Shown here: positions 1 to 7,434 of the stretch, piece after piece
Numbering within the stretch: position 1 is the stretch's first letter
Layout: every line of letters starts with the position of its first letter
Source of the DNA: Actinoallomurus sp963823735
Lineage (GTDB): Bacteria; Actinomycetota; Actinomycetes; Streptosporangiales; Streptosporangiaceae
Direction of reading: 5' to 3'
Assembly (NCBI GenBank): GCA_963823735.1
Contig: CAWGMO010000001.1
Span: forward strand, 868,001 to 932,000
Length of the DNA stretch: 64,000 bases
The notes under the pieces: generated by a model
Told to the model about the DNA's origin: nothing
Seen by the model: only the letters and a program-made list of their open reading frames with translations
Databases searched by the model: none
Program-made: the position numbers and the translations under genes

Positions 1-198
1 GGAGCGGCAGATGACGTACACGTCGCGGTCCTCGGGCACCTCGCGGGCGCGGGAGTTCAGCTCGCTGAGCGGGATGTGCACGGCGTTCGGGGCGTGCCCG
101 GCCGTCCACTCCTCCATCTCGCGCACGTCGAGGAGGTACGCGCCGTCCGGTATGGCCGCCGCGGCGACCTCCGGGACCTGGTCGTCGAAGAGATTCAC
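1..198 (-). CDS. Rhodanese-like domain protein (3' end outside window)
   Basis: The reverse strand is open from a GTG at 198 to the window edge, so the gene is partial. The 66 visible codons have a rhodanese fold signature: the stretch AYLLDVREMEEWTAGHAPNA followed by HIPLSEL, and an active-site-like Cys in VICRS just at the edge. Such single-domain proteins move sulfane sulfur or serve as redox/sulfur carriers; the substrate cannot be told. No good ribosome binding site precedes the GTG, so the start is uncertain. It is divergent from the lipoprotein gene at 241, with about 40 bases between them. Confidence 0.8.
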   Translation of the reverse strand, partial: MNLFDDQVPEVAAAAIPDGAYLLDVREMEEWTAGHAPNAVHIPLSELNSRAREVPEDRDVYVICRS

Positions 199-240
199 GA
201 CACCACGGAACCATGCGCCCGGGTCCGGAGTCGAATCGTC

Positions 241-783
241 ATGAGGCAATCTCTAAGGAGACTGGGAAAGACGGCCGTCGTCGTGCCCGGCATCGCCGTG
301 GCCCTCACTCTGGCCGGCTGTAAGGACGGCCAGAATGCCGCGAACAGCCAGCCGAGCGATCAGGCCTCACCCTCCAACCCACCCGTCCAAACCGCCCCTC
401 CGGGATCACAGTCCCCACCGCCGGACTCTTCGGCGCCGGCATCGGGCCCGACGAAACTGACCATCACCGTCAAGGCGGGCGACAAGGCGAAGCCCGTCAC
501 CCGCACCCTGACATGCGATCCGGCCGGAGGCACCGTGCCCCGCGCCGCCGACGCGTGCGCGGCGCTGGCCAAGGTGGCCGTCGCCAAACCCGATCCGTTC
601 GCGCCGACCCCCAAGGGTCAGATGTGCACCCAGATCTACGGTGGTCCGCAGACCGCCACGGTCAAGGGCACCCTGAAGGGCCGGCCCATCGACGCGACGT
701 TCAGCCGCAAGAACGGCTGCGAGGTGAAGCGGTGGAACGACCTCGCCGCTCTCCTGGGCGCGCCCCACATCGTGAACCACTGA
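241..783 (+). CDS. SSI-family (subtilisin inhibitor-like) lipoprotein
   Basis: 180 codons from ATG 241. Residues 1-27 are a lipoprotein signal peptide: basic start, hydrophobic core and lipobox LAGC with the lipidated Cys at 27. A Pro/Ser/Gln-rich tether of about 45 residues follows. The C-terminal ~100 residues match the Streptomyces subtilisin inhibitor fold, with the four-cysteine pattern (LTCDPAGG, ADACAAL, QMCTQIYGG, NGCEVKRW). Known SSI proteins are secreted serine-protease inhibitors; here the domain would be anchored on the outer face of the membrane. The inhibitory loop cannot be verified by eye. A terminator hairpin follows at 820-848. Confidence 0.82.
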   Translation: MRQSLRRLGKTAVVVPGIAVALTLAGCKDGQNAANSQPSDQASPSNPPVQTAPPGSQSPPPDSSAPASGPTKLTITVKAGDKAKPVTRTLTCDPAGGTVPRAADACAALAKVAVAKPDPFAPTPKGQMCTQIYGGPQTATVKGTLKGRPIDATFSRKNGCEVKRWNDLAALLGAPHIVNH

Positions 784-819
784 CCACGCAGTAGTCCCCG
801 CTCCTGCCGCGTCGCCTGA

Positions 820-848
820 GAACACCCCGGACCTCGTCCGGGGTGTTC
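820..848. terminator. Bidirectional hairpin terminator
   Basis: A 13-bp perfect stem (gaacaccccggac / gtccggggtgttc) with a 3-base loop lies between the convergent SSI-like gene and the Fpg-type glycosylase gene. Confidence 0.8.
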
Positions 849-849
849 C

Positions 850-1710
850 TCATTTGAGGAGGCGGGACATCCTCCGGTCGGCGAGGGGCTTGCCGCCGGT
901 CTGGCAGGTGGGGCAGTACTGGAGCGCGGAGTCGGCGAATGACACCTCGCGGATCGTGTCGCCGCAGACCGGGCACTTCTGCCCGGCACGGCCGTGGACG
1001 CGCAGGCCCTGCTTCTTCTCGCCCTTGAGGTCTTTGGCCGCGAGGCCCTTCGAACGCTCGACGGCGTCGCGCAGGGTCGTGGTGATGGCGTCGTACAGGG
1101 CCGCGACCTCCTCGTCCGTGAAACTCGCCGCGATCTTGAACGGCGACATCCTCGCGACGTGCAGCACCTCGTCGGAGTAGGCGTTGCCGATGCCGGCGAT
1201 CACGCTCTGGTCGCGCAGGAGGCCCTTGATCTGCGTACGGCGGCCGCCGAGGATCTCCTTCAGCGCGTCGACGCCGAAGCCCTCCTTGAGCGGGTCAGGG
1301 CCGAGCGTGCGTACGCCGGGGACGTCCTGGGCGTCGCGCACGACGTACACGGCCAGCCCCTTCTTGGTGCCGGCCTCGGTGAGGTCGAACCCGCACTCGC
1401 CCTCAAGGTGGACGCGCTGCGCCAGCGGGCCCTTGCCGGGCCTGGGCGGCGCCGCCGGCAGGGGGTCACGCCACCGCAGCCAGCCCGCGCGGGCCAGGTG
1501 GACGACCAGGTGCAGCCCGTCGACGTCGATGTCGATGAACTTCCCGTGCCGGCCGACGCCGGTGATCGTCAGGCCGTTCAGCGCGGTGATCGGCGGGTCG
1601 TACGTCTTCAGTGAGGAGATGGCCAGCACGTCGATGCGGGCGACCGCACGCCCGACGGCGTTGTCGCGCAGGAACGCGGCCAGTGACTCGACCTCGGGAA
1701 GCTCCGGCAT
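850..1710 (-). CDS. Fpg/Nei-family DNA glycosylase (formamidopyrimidine-DNA glycosylase type)
   Basis: 286 residues starting MPELPEVE, the family hallmark in which Pro2 is the Schiff-base nucleophile and Glu3 the general acid. The C-terminus has the zinc finger CPVCGD...YCPTCQ that binds DNA. The enzyme removes oxidised bases and nicks the abasic site in base excision repair. Whether it prefers 8-oxoguanine (MutM) or pyrimidines (Nei) cannot be fixed by eye, so no symbol is given. A perfect DnaA-box-like nonamer lies upstream at 1741-1749. Confidence 0.93.
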   Translation of the reverse strand: MPELPEVESLAAFLRDNAVGRAVARIDVLAISSLKTYDPPITALNGLTITGVGRHGKFIDIDVDGLHLVVHLARAGWLRWRDPLPAAPPRPGKGPLAQRVHLEGECGFDLTEAGTKKGLAVYVVRDAQDVPGVRTLGPDPLKEGFGVDALKEILGGRRTQIKGLLRDQSVIAGIGNAYSDEVLHVARMSPFKIAASFTDEEVAALYDAITTTLRDAVERSKGLAAKDLKGEKKQGLRVHGRAGQKCPVCGDTIREVSFADSALQYCPTCQTGGKPLADRRMSRLLK

Positions 1711-1740
1711 GCAGCCAGGTTAAGCCCCGTGTCCACAGCC

Positions 1741-1749
1741 TGTGGACAA
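1741..1749 (-). promoter_or_regulatory. DnaA-box-like nonamer
   Basis: TGTGGACAA, the exact reverse complement of the actinobacterial DnaA box TTGTCCACA, lies between the glycosylase and tenA-like genes. It is far from oriC and could be a titration or regulatory site; function is inferred. Confidence 0.45.
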
Positions 1750-1757
1750 CCGTCGTC

Positions 1758-2363
1758 TCAGCCGACGTCCCAGAACGCGAGCTCGTACTCCATCCCCTTC
1801 AGGAACAGCTCACGCGCCTTCCCGGGATCGGGGGCGGCCTCGTCGAGCATCACCGCGATCCGGCTGGTGAGCATCGTGAAACCGGGGTCGGCGTAGGTGT
1901 CCACCCAGCGGCGGTAACGCGGCTCGGCGGGCGGATCGGCGACGAGCAACTGGCCGAGTGTGGAGTAACCCCACATGCACGGGTACAGCGCCGCCAGCCC
2001 CAGGCCGTACGAGGAGGCGGACTCCAGCAGGAAGGCCGTGTACGCCGCGCAGACGGGCCCCTTGGTCGCGGTCGCGAGATCGGCCCCGAACTCCAGCGCG
2101 AGCGCCCGGTGCAGCGAGAGCTCCTCGAAGAACGTCGAGTGCGCCAGCTCGACGAGATCACCGAGGTGGGCGTCGGGCGCCTGCCAGGCGAGCCGGGCGA
2201 AGACGCGCACGTAGTCGTGCAGGAAGAGGTAGTCCTGCGTCAACCAGGCGCGGAAGACGTCCGCGGACAGATCCCCACGCGAGATCCCCGCGACGGTCGG
2301 ATGCCGAAGCTGCGAGTCGACCAAGGGCCGCCCGAGCTCCTGAAGTTCCCGAGCAAGACTCAT
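1758..2363 (-). CDS. TenA/THI-4 family protein (thiaminase II-like)
   Basis: 201 residues from ATG 2363; a longer reading from 2396 lacks family similarity. The all-helical TenA fold is visible: HPTVAGISRGDL, FRAWLTQDYLFL, the YP-C-MWGYSTLG segment with the Cys that is catalytic in TenA proteins, and RYRRWVDTYADPGF near the end. Family members hydrolyse thiamin degradation products such as aminopyrimidines for salvage. No thiamin genes or TPP riboswitch are adjacent, so the substrate is open. Confidence 0.88.
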   Translation of the reverse strand: MSLARELQELGRPLVDSQLRHPTVAGISRGDLSADVFRAWLTQDYLFLHDYVRVFARLAWQAPDAHLGDLVELAHSTFFEELSLHRALALEFGADLATATKGPVCAAYTAFLLESASSYGLGLAALYPCMWGYSTLGQLLVADPPAEPRYRRWVDTYADPGFTMLTSRIAVMLDEAAPDPGKARELFLKGMEYELAFWDVG

Positions 2364-2404
2364 GCCCGCAGTGTCACACAAGGACCCCTGCCGCACACAG
2401 AGCG

Positions 2405-2605
2405 TCAGACGGTGTGGCTTCCGTGCAGCCGCTCGATGACCGTGTCACAGGAGGGCACGAAAACGCTCAGGTGCCCGTCCTCCCACCGCACGACGTACGG
2501 CGGCGCCCCGTCGACGCCGTGCACCTCGATGATCGTGGCCTTCCGATCGTTGTCCCCGACGTGATGCCCCCGAATGAGGAGCGTGTCCCCCATGGCTGCC
2601 CTCAT
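2405..2605 (-). CDS. DUF1918 domain protein
   Basis: 66 residues. The start ATG at 2605 has an AGGGGG ribosome binding site 7 bases upstream; an internal Met5 is the alternative. The sequence GDTLLIRGHHVGDNDRKATI followed by APPYVVRWEDGHLSVF matches DUF1918, a small beta-barrel-like domain common in actinobacteria. Function unknown. A strong hairpin separates it from the micropeptide genes upstream. Confidence 0.85.
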   Translation of the reverse strand: MRAAMGDTLLIRGHHVGDNDRKATIIEVHGVDGAPPYVVRWEDGHLSVFVPSCDTVIERLHGSHTV

Positions 2606-2674
2606 GACGACCCCCTTTCATCCCACGGTGCCCCTCGTCGGAGGGCCCGGCCAGGGACCAAGGTCCATACACGT

Positions 2675-2713
2675 GAAACGGCCGCGAGAGCTCGTGCCTC
2701 TCGCGGCCGTTTC
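2675..2713. terminator. Strong hairpin terminator
   Basis: A perfect 16-bp inverted repeat (gaaacggccgcgagag and its complement) with a 7-base loop lies downstream of the two micropeptide genes on the minus strand and just upstream of DUF1918. It would end a short transcript of roughly 300 bases carrying only the peptides. Confidence 0.8.
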
Positions 2714-2762
2714 GCCGTACCGTCGGGGGACTCGCGGCGCCATGCGGTCCCGTCGACCTTAT

Positions 2763-2810
2763 TTAGAAGGGCAGGAGCCCGAGAACCGCGTTGATGATCG
2801 TCGTCAGCAT
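2763..2810 (-). CDS. 15-residue amphipathic micropeptide, copy 1
   Basis: A 16-codon reading frame encodes MLTTIINAVLGLLPF and ends in TAA. Its ribosome binding site is excellent (AGGAGG, 6 bases before ATG). A second copy lies 110 bases upstream with the same leader and 12 of 15 identical residues. On a helical wheel T3, T4, N7, A8 and G11 fall on one face and L2, I5, I6, V9, L10, L12, L13 on the other, so the peptide is a nearly ideal uncharged amphipathic helix. I know no named family for it. It may be membrane-active, a small toxin or a signal; that is inference. Confidence 0.6.
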   Translation of the reverse strand: MLTTIINAVLGLLPF

Positions 2811-2919
2811 CGTGCACCTCCTCGTAGTAGGGGGTCCGGAGAGCCGGTGCTTGCCTCGGGACGCTGCTCGTACGACCGCCGATCAGACCCGGCAGGCCGT
2901 AGGCCGGTCCCGGTGGGTC

Positions 2920-2967
2920 CTAGAAGGGCAGGAGCCCGAGAAGCGTGTTGATGATCGTCGCCAGCAT
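2920..2967 (-). CDS. 15-residue amphipathic micropeptide, copy 2
   Basis: Tandem paralogue of the gene at 2763-2810, encoding MLATIINTLLGLLPF and ending in TAG. The leader (GGAGGTGCACG before ATG) is identical to that of copy 1. Similarity between the copies covers the leader and reading frame and falls off outside, which argues that the translated unit is what is kept. The three coding differences (T3A, A8T, V9L) are all conservative and keep the amphipathic pattern. An XRE-type regulator is divergently placed at 3239. Confidence 0.6.
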   Translation of the reverse strand: MLATIINTLLGLLPF

Positions 2968-3177
2968 CGTGCACCTCCTTGCGGATCAGGACGGCCGGTG
3001 CGGCCGTGATCTGGTCGTTATGAAACAGGGGATGGCCGATGTTCGCAATTAACGCAACTTAACATTACCGGTTAGTATCTCCACGTATCCGACGTGAATG
3101 CCGAGGTCGGTGAACGTCCACAGAACCCCCACTGTCCGGAATGTCGGAGATATCTCGTCGCTACGCAAAGCGTGACA

Positions 3178-3206
3178 GTTACCAAACCGTTACCAAGCGG
3201 TATAGG
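3178..3206 (+). promoter_or_regulatory. Promoter/operator region of the XRE gene with phased direct repeats
   Basis: Two copies of GTTACCAA start at 3178 and 3189, exactly 11 bases (one helix turn) apart, followed by a TATAGG -10-like hexamer at 3201. The repeats could be a -35 element plus an operator for the HTH protein encoded just downstream. Inferred from sequence only. Confidence 0.4.
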
Positions 3207-3238
3207 GTGGGGCGCGTCACAAGGAATGGAGTGATTGG

Positions 3239-3592
3239 ATGTCCGGCGAGCGTCCAGGGCTTGTTGAAATGCGCGAACGACATGGGCTCACCAGAGCGCA
3301 GGTCGCCGACGACATGGACGTGAGCGAGATGACCGTCGGGCGGTGGGAGAATGGCGCGAGCGGCATCAGCGCCGACAACTCGAAACGGCTCGCCGACCTT
3401 TACGAGATCCCGGTACCCGACCTGCTGCGTCTGTTCGAGGGAGAGTTCCTCGACGAGGGCGGCGGCGGCCCGCTGGCCGGCGACTGGGAGGTTCCGGTGG
3501 ACCTACTGCCGTTCAGGCCGTCCGCGGCGCTGGCCGGGGTGTCCGGGGTGCTGAACCCCCTGGATCCCTGCCCGCACGCGTGTGAACGGTGA
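3239..3592 (+). CDS. XRE-family helix-turn-helix regulator
   Basis: 117 residues. Residues 6-62 are a Cro/CI-type HTH: LVEMRERHGLTRAQVADDMD, VSEMTVGRWENG and the SKRLADLYEIPV tail. The C-terminal half is short, Gly/Pro-rich and unlike a known sensor domain. The start ATG at 3239 has only a modest AAGGA/GGAG upstream. The gene points away from the two micropeptide genes, sharing a ~270-base AT-richer control region with them, so it is a plausible regulator of them. Confidence 0.8.
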   Translation: MSGERPGLVEMRERHGLTRAQVADDMDVSEMTVGRWENGASGISADNSKRLADLYEIPVPDLLRLFEGEFLDEGGGGPLAGDWEVPVDLLPFRPSAALAGVSGVLNPLDPCPHACER

Positions 3593-3600
3593 CGCCGGAG

Positions 3601-4023
3601 CTAGGCGTACTCCGACGGAAGGCGCAGGTTGCGGGCCGCCGCGGCGGTCAGCTGGCGGATCGTCCGCGACGTCGGGCGGTTCCCGGCCGACGCCCGCGCG
3701 ACGATCGAGACCTCCACGGCGAGAAAGTCATCGAGAATGACGATGAGAATTCCCGCGTATCCGGCGTTCTCTGGAAGTCGTTCGATACGCCGTACGGCCT
3801 GACGCCCCGCCACCATCATCAAATCGCATTTGAGCAGAGCGCCCATCCGCTCGGCCGTCGACTCGCCCATGGCATCGCGCAACTCGTCCAGACTGCCGGG
3901 CAACCGGCCGACCAGTTTCGGCGGATGAGTGAGATACGCCTCGACGGTGACACCGCCCGGCCGCGCGAAGGCCACCGGCTTGAATTCAGGTCGAGCGGTC
4001 GCCCTGGTCTTGCGGTAGGTCAT
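3601..4023 (-). CDS. Hypothetical protein, 140 residues
   Basis: I do not recognise the family. The reading frame starts at ATG 4023 with GGACGGAA just upstream and ends 9 bases from the XRE gene, convergent with it. The protein is soluble-looking, with a basic N-terminus and a hydrophobic central strand (AGILIVILDDFLAVEVSIVA). A same-length frame on the other strand is Arg/Pro-rich and looks like a shadow. Confidence 0.55.
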   Translation of the reverse strand: MTYRKTRATARPEFKPVAFARPGGVTVEAYLTHPPKLVGRLPGSLDELRDAMGESTAERMGALLKCDLMMVAGRQAVRRIERLPENAGYAGILIVILDDFLAVEVSIVARASAGNRPTSRTIRQLTAAAARNLRLPSEYA

Positions 4024-4132
4024 TTCCGTCCATGGCAGTTTCCGGCATTCGGATATTCATATCCGGTGCCGTTCGTGATCTTCACCGTACCGTGCTCGCG
4101 CGGGCCGAGTGCTGAAGATCGTCTATATGGCC

Positions 4133-4894
4133 CTAGTCGCCGTGCGGGTCGGCCGCGTTGAGCGTCTGGACGACCTGGTCGTAGTCGCCGCGCGCCTCGC
4201 CGTACCGCAGGAACTTCACCCGCTCGACCTGGATCTCCTTCGCGTCGGGCCGGGTCTCCAGGAGCCCCACGACCTCCGTCACGAACTCGTCGAGCGGCAT
4301 CGCGAACTCGCTCTCCTCCTGGCCGGGAAGCAGCCCGGTGCGGACGGCCGGCGGTACGAGCTCCACGATCTTCACCGAGGTGTCGGCGAGCTGGAGCCGG
4401 ATCGACTCGCTGAGCATGTGAATCGCGGCCTTCGACGCGTTGTAGGTCGGGGTGACCTTGAGCGGCGCGAACGCGAGCCCGGAGGAGACCGTGACGATCG
4501 TGGCGTCCTGTTGTGCCCGCAGATGCTCGATGAAGGCGGCGATGAGCCTGATCGGCCCGAGGATGTTGGTCGTCACGATGGCCTCGGCGTCGGCGAGGAA
4601 CTCGGACCGGTGCCAGTCCTCGACGCGCATGATCCCGGCCATGGTGACCAGGACGTTGAGGTCGGGATGCTCCGCCAGCACCCGCTTCGCGGCGGTCTCG
4701 ATGCTCGCGGCGTCCGCCGTGTCGATCCGTACGGTGTGGATCCCGGGATGCTCCGCGGCGATCCGCTCCAGCAGCTCCTCGCGACGGCCTCCGATGATCA
4801 CGGTGTTGCCCCTCGCCTGTAGTTCGAGGGCGAGAGCGAGGCCGATGCCGCTGGTGGAGCCGGGGATGAAGATGGTGTTTCCGCTGATGTTCAT
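4133..4894 (-). CDS. Short-chain dehydrogenase/reductase
   Basis: 253 residues from ATG 4894, which has GAAGGTG upstream; a longer frame to 4942 is basic and lacks similarity. The Rossmann nucleotide site is GSTSGIGLALA, the active site is TVSSG ... YNASK, and the order matches DltE-like SDRs. It should be an NAD(P)-dependent oxidoreductase; the substrate is unknown. It is divergent from an XRE regulator gene, a pairing often seen where the regulator controls the reductase. Confidence 0.9.
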   Translation of the reverse strand: MNISGNTIFIPGSTSGIGLALALELQARGNTVIIGGRREELLERIAAEHPGIHTVRIDTADAASIETAAKRVLAEHPDLNVLVTMAGIMRVEDWHRSEFLADAEAIVTTNILGPIRLIAAFIEHLRAQQDATIVTVSSGLAFAPLKVTPTYNASKAAIHMLSESIRLQLADTSVKIVELVPPAVRTGLLPGQEESEFAMPLDEFVTEVVGLLETRPDAKEIQVERVKFLRYGEARGDYDQVVQTLNAADPHGD

Positions 4895-4995
4895 GCCGTT
4901 CACCTTCCCCGTACGAGCGGCGCGGCGGCAGAGAGCGTTCATCGGGGGATCGGCGATCCCTGGTTCGCCGTGAGGGGCGGCGAAATAATGCGGAT

Positions 4996-5841
4996 ATGGA
5001 CCGTGCAGCGCTGTCCGACTTCCTGCGACGCCGCCGCGACGCGCTACGCCCGGAGGACGTCGGCCTCCCCGAAGGCGCCCGCCGCCGCGCCCCGGGCCTG
5101 CGCCGCGAGGAGGTCGCGTCCCTCGCCGTGATGTCGACCGACTACTACACGAGGCTCGAACAGCGACGCGGCCCGCAGCCGAGCGAACAGATGCTCACGT
5201 CGCTGTCCCGCGCCCTGCGGCTGACCGCCGACGAACGTGACTATCTGTTCCGCGTGGCCGGTCACAACGCCCCGGCCCCGGTGTCGGTCGCGACACACGT
5301 CGCCCCGGCGCTGCTGAGGGTCCTGGACCGCCTGGAGGACACACCGGCGCTGATCTTGTCGAATCTCGGCGAGACGCTCGTACAGAACCGCCTGGCCGAG
5401 GCGCTGTTCGGCGACAAGTCGGGTTACACGGGTCACTCGCGTAGCGAGATCTACCGCTGGTTCACCGATCCCTCGGAGCGCCTCCGCTACCCGGAGGAGG
5501 ACCGCGACCGCCAGAGCCGGGCCCAGGTCGCCAACCTGCGGGCCGCCCACGGGGCGATGGGGCCCCGATCACGCGCCGGGGAGCTCGTACGGGCGCTACA
5601 GAAGGCGAGCAGGGAGTTCGCCGACCTCTGGGACCGCCACGAGGTCGCGAAGCGCTTCGAAGACCACAAGACCCTCATCCACCCCGAACTCGGCGAGATC
5701 GAAGTGGACTGCCAGGTCCTGTTCACCGAGGACCAGTCCCAGGCCCTGCTCGTCCTCACCGCCGCTCCACGCACGGAGGGGTACGAGAAACTCCGTCTCC
5801 TCGGGGTCCTGGGCCACGATCGATTCGCCGGAGCGGGATAG
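4996..5841 (+). CDS. XRE regulator with MmyB-like ligand-binding domain
   Basis: 281 residues. The N-terminus (ALSDFLRRRRDALRPEDVGL, RRAPGLRREEVASLA, STDYYTRLEQRRGPQPS) is the typical HTH of this actinobacterial family, and residues ~100-275 form the MmyB-like PAS-type sensor domain. It is divergent from the SDR gene with about 100 bases between starts, and probably controls it together with itself. Confidence 0.92.
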   Translation: MDRAALSDFLRRRRDALRPEDVGLPEGARRRAPGLRREEVASLAVMSTDYYTRLEQRRGPQPSEQMLTSLSRALRLTADERDYLFRVAGHNAPAPVSVATHVAPALLRVLDRLEDTPALILSNLGETLVQNRLAEALFGDKSGYTGHSRSEIYRWFTDPSERLRYPEEDRDRQSRAQVANLRAAHGAMGPRSRAGELVRALQKASREFADLWDRHEVAKRFEDHKTLIHPELGEIEVDCQVLFTEDQSQALLVLTAAPRTEGYEKLRLLGVLGHDRFAGAG

Positions 5842-5934
5842 CCCGGCAAAAAAGATCTACTTTCCCGCCGAAGTCGGCGGTATGGGCGCGGCGGCGTGGT
5901 CGCGCGGGTACGCTGAGCCCGCTCAAAGCCAAAA

Positions 5935-5963
5935 GAGCCCCCAGCGCTGTCGCGTGGGGGCTC
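5935..5963 (-). terminator. Terminator downstream of tRNA-Leu
   Basis: A GC-rich imperfect hairpin (gagccccca and gcg paired across a short loop, then a CT/T-rich run in the minus direction) follows the tRNA-Leu gene. Confidence 0.55.
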
Positions 5964-6006
5964 GTTTCGGCACTGCGAGGGGCGGACCTGCGTCACTACC
6001 CCTGAG

Positions 6007-6089
6007 TGGGCGAGGAGGGATTTGAACCCTCACGTCCTTTCGGACACACGGACCTGAACCGTGCGCGTCTGCCGTTCCGCCACTCGCCC
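6007..6089 (-). tRNA. tRNA-Leu (anticodon CAG)
   Basis: An 83-base class II tRNA. The acceptor stem GGGCGAG pairs with CTCGCCC, the anticodon stem CACGG/CCGTG encloses loop TTCAGGT, the long variable arm is TGTCCGAAAGGACG, and the T loop is GGTTCAAATCC. CCA is not encoded. The position next to fhaA is the conserved place for this tRNA in actinobacteria. Confidence 0.96.
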
Positions 6090-6196
6090 GTGGCAGGCCA
6101 AAGGTTAGCACCCCTGTAGCGCCGGTCGGAACTCGGTTGCTCCGTGCGAACCAACCGATGGATACGATCGTCTAGCAGTGGAGAAGGGAGGTGCAC

Positions 6197-6937
6197 GTGG
6201 GTGTCCTACAGCGCTTCGAGCGCCGGCTCGAAGGCATGGTGGAGGGGGCCTTCGCTCGGGCATTCAAGTCGGAGCTACAACCGGTAGAGGTGGCCAGCGC
6301 GATCCAGCGCGAGATGGACGAACGCGCAGCGATCGTCGCGCAGGGCCGCACGCTGGTGCCGAACGACTTCGTCGTCGAGATCTCGCATCCCGACGGTGAA
6401 CGTCTCGCGGTGTACGCCGACAGCCTGAGCCAGGAACTCGCCAATCTTGCCCGTGAGCACGCGAAGGAGCAGGGATATTCCTTCGTTGGCCCGGTGCGTG
6501 TGCGTTTCGAGAACGCGGACGACCTTCGGACCGGGATGTTCCGGATCCGTTCGGGCGTGATCCGTGGTTCCACGGTCGAGGGCGGTGAGATCCGGCAGCC
6601 CATGAGTGACATGCCGCCTCCGTCGCGTGGGTTCTCGGGAGGGCGGCCGCGGCTGTTGGTGAGTACCGAAGGCCAGCCGAGTCACACGTACGACCTGACC
6701 ACGCCGGTGACGTTGCTCGGCCGTGGCACGGACTGTGACCTTCGGCTTGTCGATCCAGGAGTTTCCCGGCACCATGCCGAGATCAGAGTTGAAGGTCCGG
6801 AGGTTGTCGCCGCCGATTTGGGCTCGACCAACGGGACCTTCGTGAACGGTCAACCGATTCGACGCGTAACGCTTCAGGATGGTGCTCGTGTGACGCTTGG
6901 CCGAACCACCCTCGTGTTCCGCCGCGACAGGGAGTAG
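6197..6937 (+). CDS. fhaA: FhaA: DUF3662 and FHA domain protein
   Basis: 246 residues. Residues 1-115 are the DUF3662 (FhaA N-terminal) domain; a short linker leads to an FHA domain at ~165-246 with GRGTDCDL, VSRHHAEI and DLGSTNGTFVNG. FHA domains bind phosphothreonine, here made by the Ser/Thr kinases of the same operon. The GTG at 6197 is preferred over 6191 because GGAGG ends 5 bases before it. In mycobacteria FhaA acts with MviN and PknB in peptidoglycan precursor flipping. First gene of the fhaA-fhaB-pstP-rodA-pbpA-pknA-pknB operon. Confidence 0.93.
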   Translation: MGVLQRFERRLEGMVEGAFARAFKSELQPVEVASAIQREMDERAAIVAQGRTLVPNDFVVEISHPDGERLAVYADSLSQELANLAREHAKEQGYSFVGPVRVRFENADDLRTGMFRIRSGVIRGSTVEGGEIRQPMSDMPPPSRGFSGGRPRLLVSTEGQPSHTYDLTTPVTLLGRGTDCDLRLVDPGVSRHHAEIRVEGPEVVAADLGSTNGTFVNGQPIRRVTLQDGARVTLGRTTLVFRRDRE

Positions 6938-6948
6938 CTCCGACTCCG

Positions 6949-7434
6949 ATGAACCAACTGACCCTGACCCTCATGAAGGTGGCGTTCCTGGCCGTCCTCT
7001 GGCTGTTCGTCATCGCGGCCGCGGGCGTCATCCGCGCCGACCTCTGGGGGTCCAAGGCCGCCGCGAAGGCTTTGCGGCCGCGCAAGTCGGCCCCGCCCGC
7101 TCAGCCGCGGCAGCCGAAGGCGCCTCCGCGCTCGCGGCGCGCGGATCCGACCAAACTCGTCATCACCGAGGGGGCTCGTGCGGGCACGACCCTCGATCTG
7201 GCCGGCACGGAGATCACTATGGGTCGCGCGAATGACGTCACCCTCCCACTCGGGGACGACTACTGTTCTGGGCGGCATGCCCGGCTCTTCGCTCAGAACG
7301 GACAGTGGTTCGTGGAGGATCTCGGGTCCACGAACGGCACCTACCTGGGGCGTGCCAAGGTGAGCCGGCCGGAACCGGTCCCCGTCGGCGTACCGATCCG
7401 TATCGGGAAGACCGTCATAGAGCTGCGCAAATGA
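6949..7434 (+). CDS. fhaB: FhaB (FipA-like) membrane-anchored FHA protein
   Basis: 161 residues. One transmembrane segment at ~9-30 (VAFLAVLWLFVIAAAGVI) is followed by a basic Pro/Ala-rich linker and a C-terminal FHA domain with TMGRAND, SGRHARLF and DLGSTNGTYLG. It recognises phosphothreonine on divisome or kinase partners at the membrane. The stop overlaps the pstP start in ATGA, showing translational coupling. Confidence 0.93.
   Translation: MNQLTLTLMKVAFLAVLWLFVIAAAGVIRADLWGSKAAAKALRPRKSAPPAQPRQPKAPPRSRRADPTKLVITEGARAGTTLDLAGTEITMGRANDVTLPLGDDYCSGRHARLFAQNGQWFVEDLGSTNGTYLGRAKVSRPEPVPVGVPIRIGKTVIELRK

Noticed and set aside
3589..4161. Plus-strand 190-codon frame overlapping the minus-strand hypothetical gene
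   Set aside because: Its N-terminal half is Arg-rich and it overlaps the control region; the minus-strand frame has better amino-acid balance, though neither matches a family.
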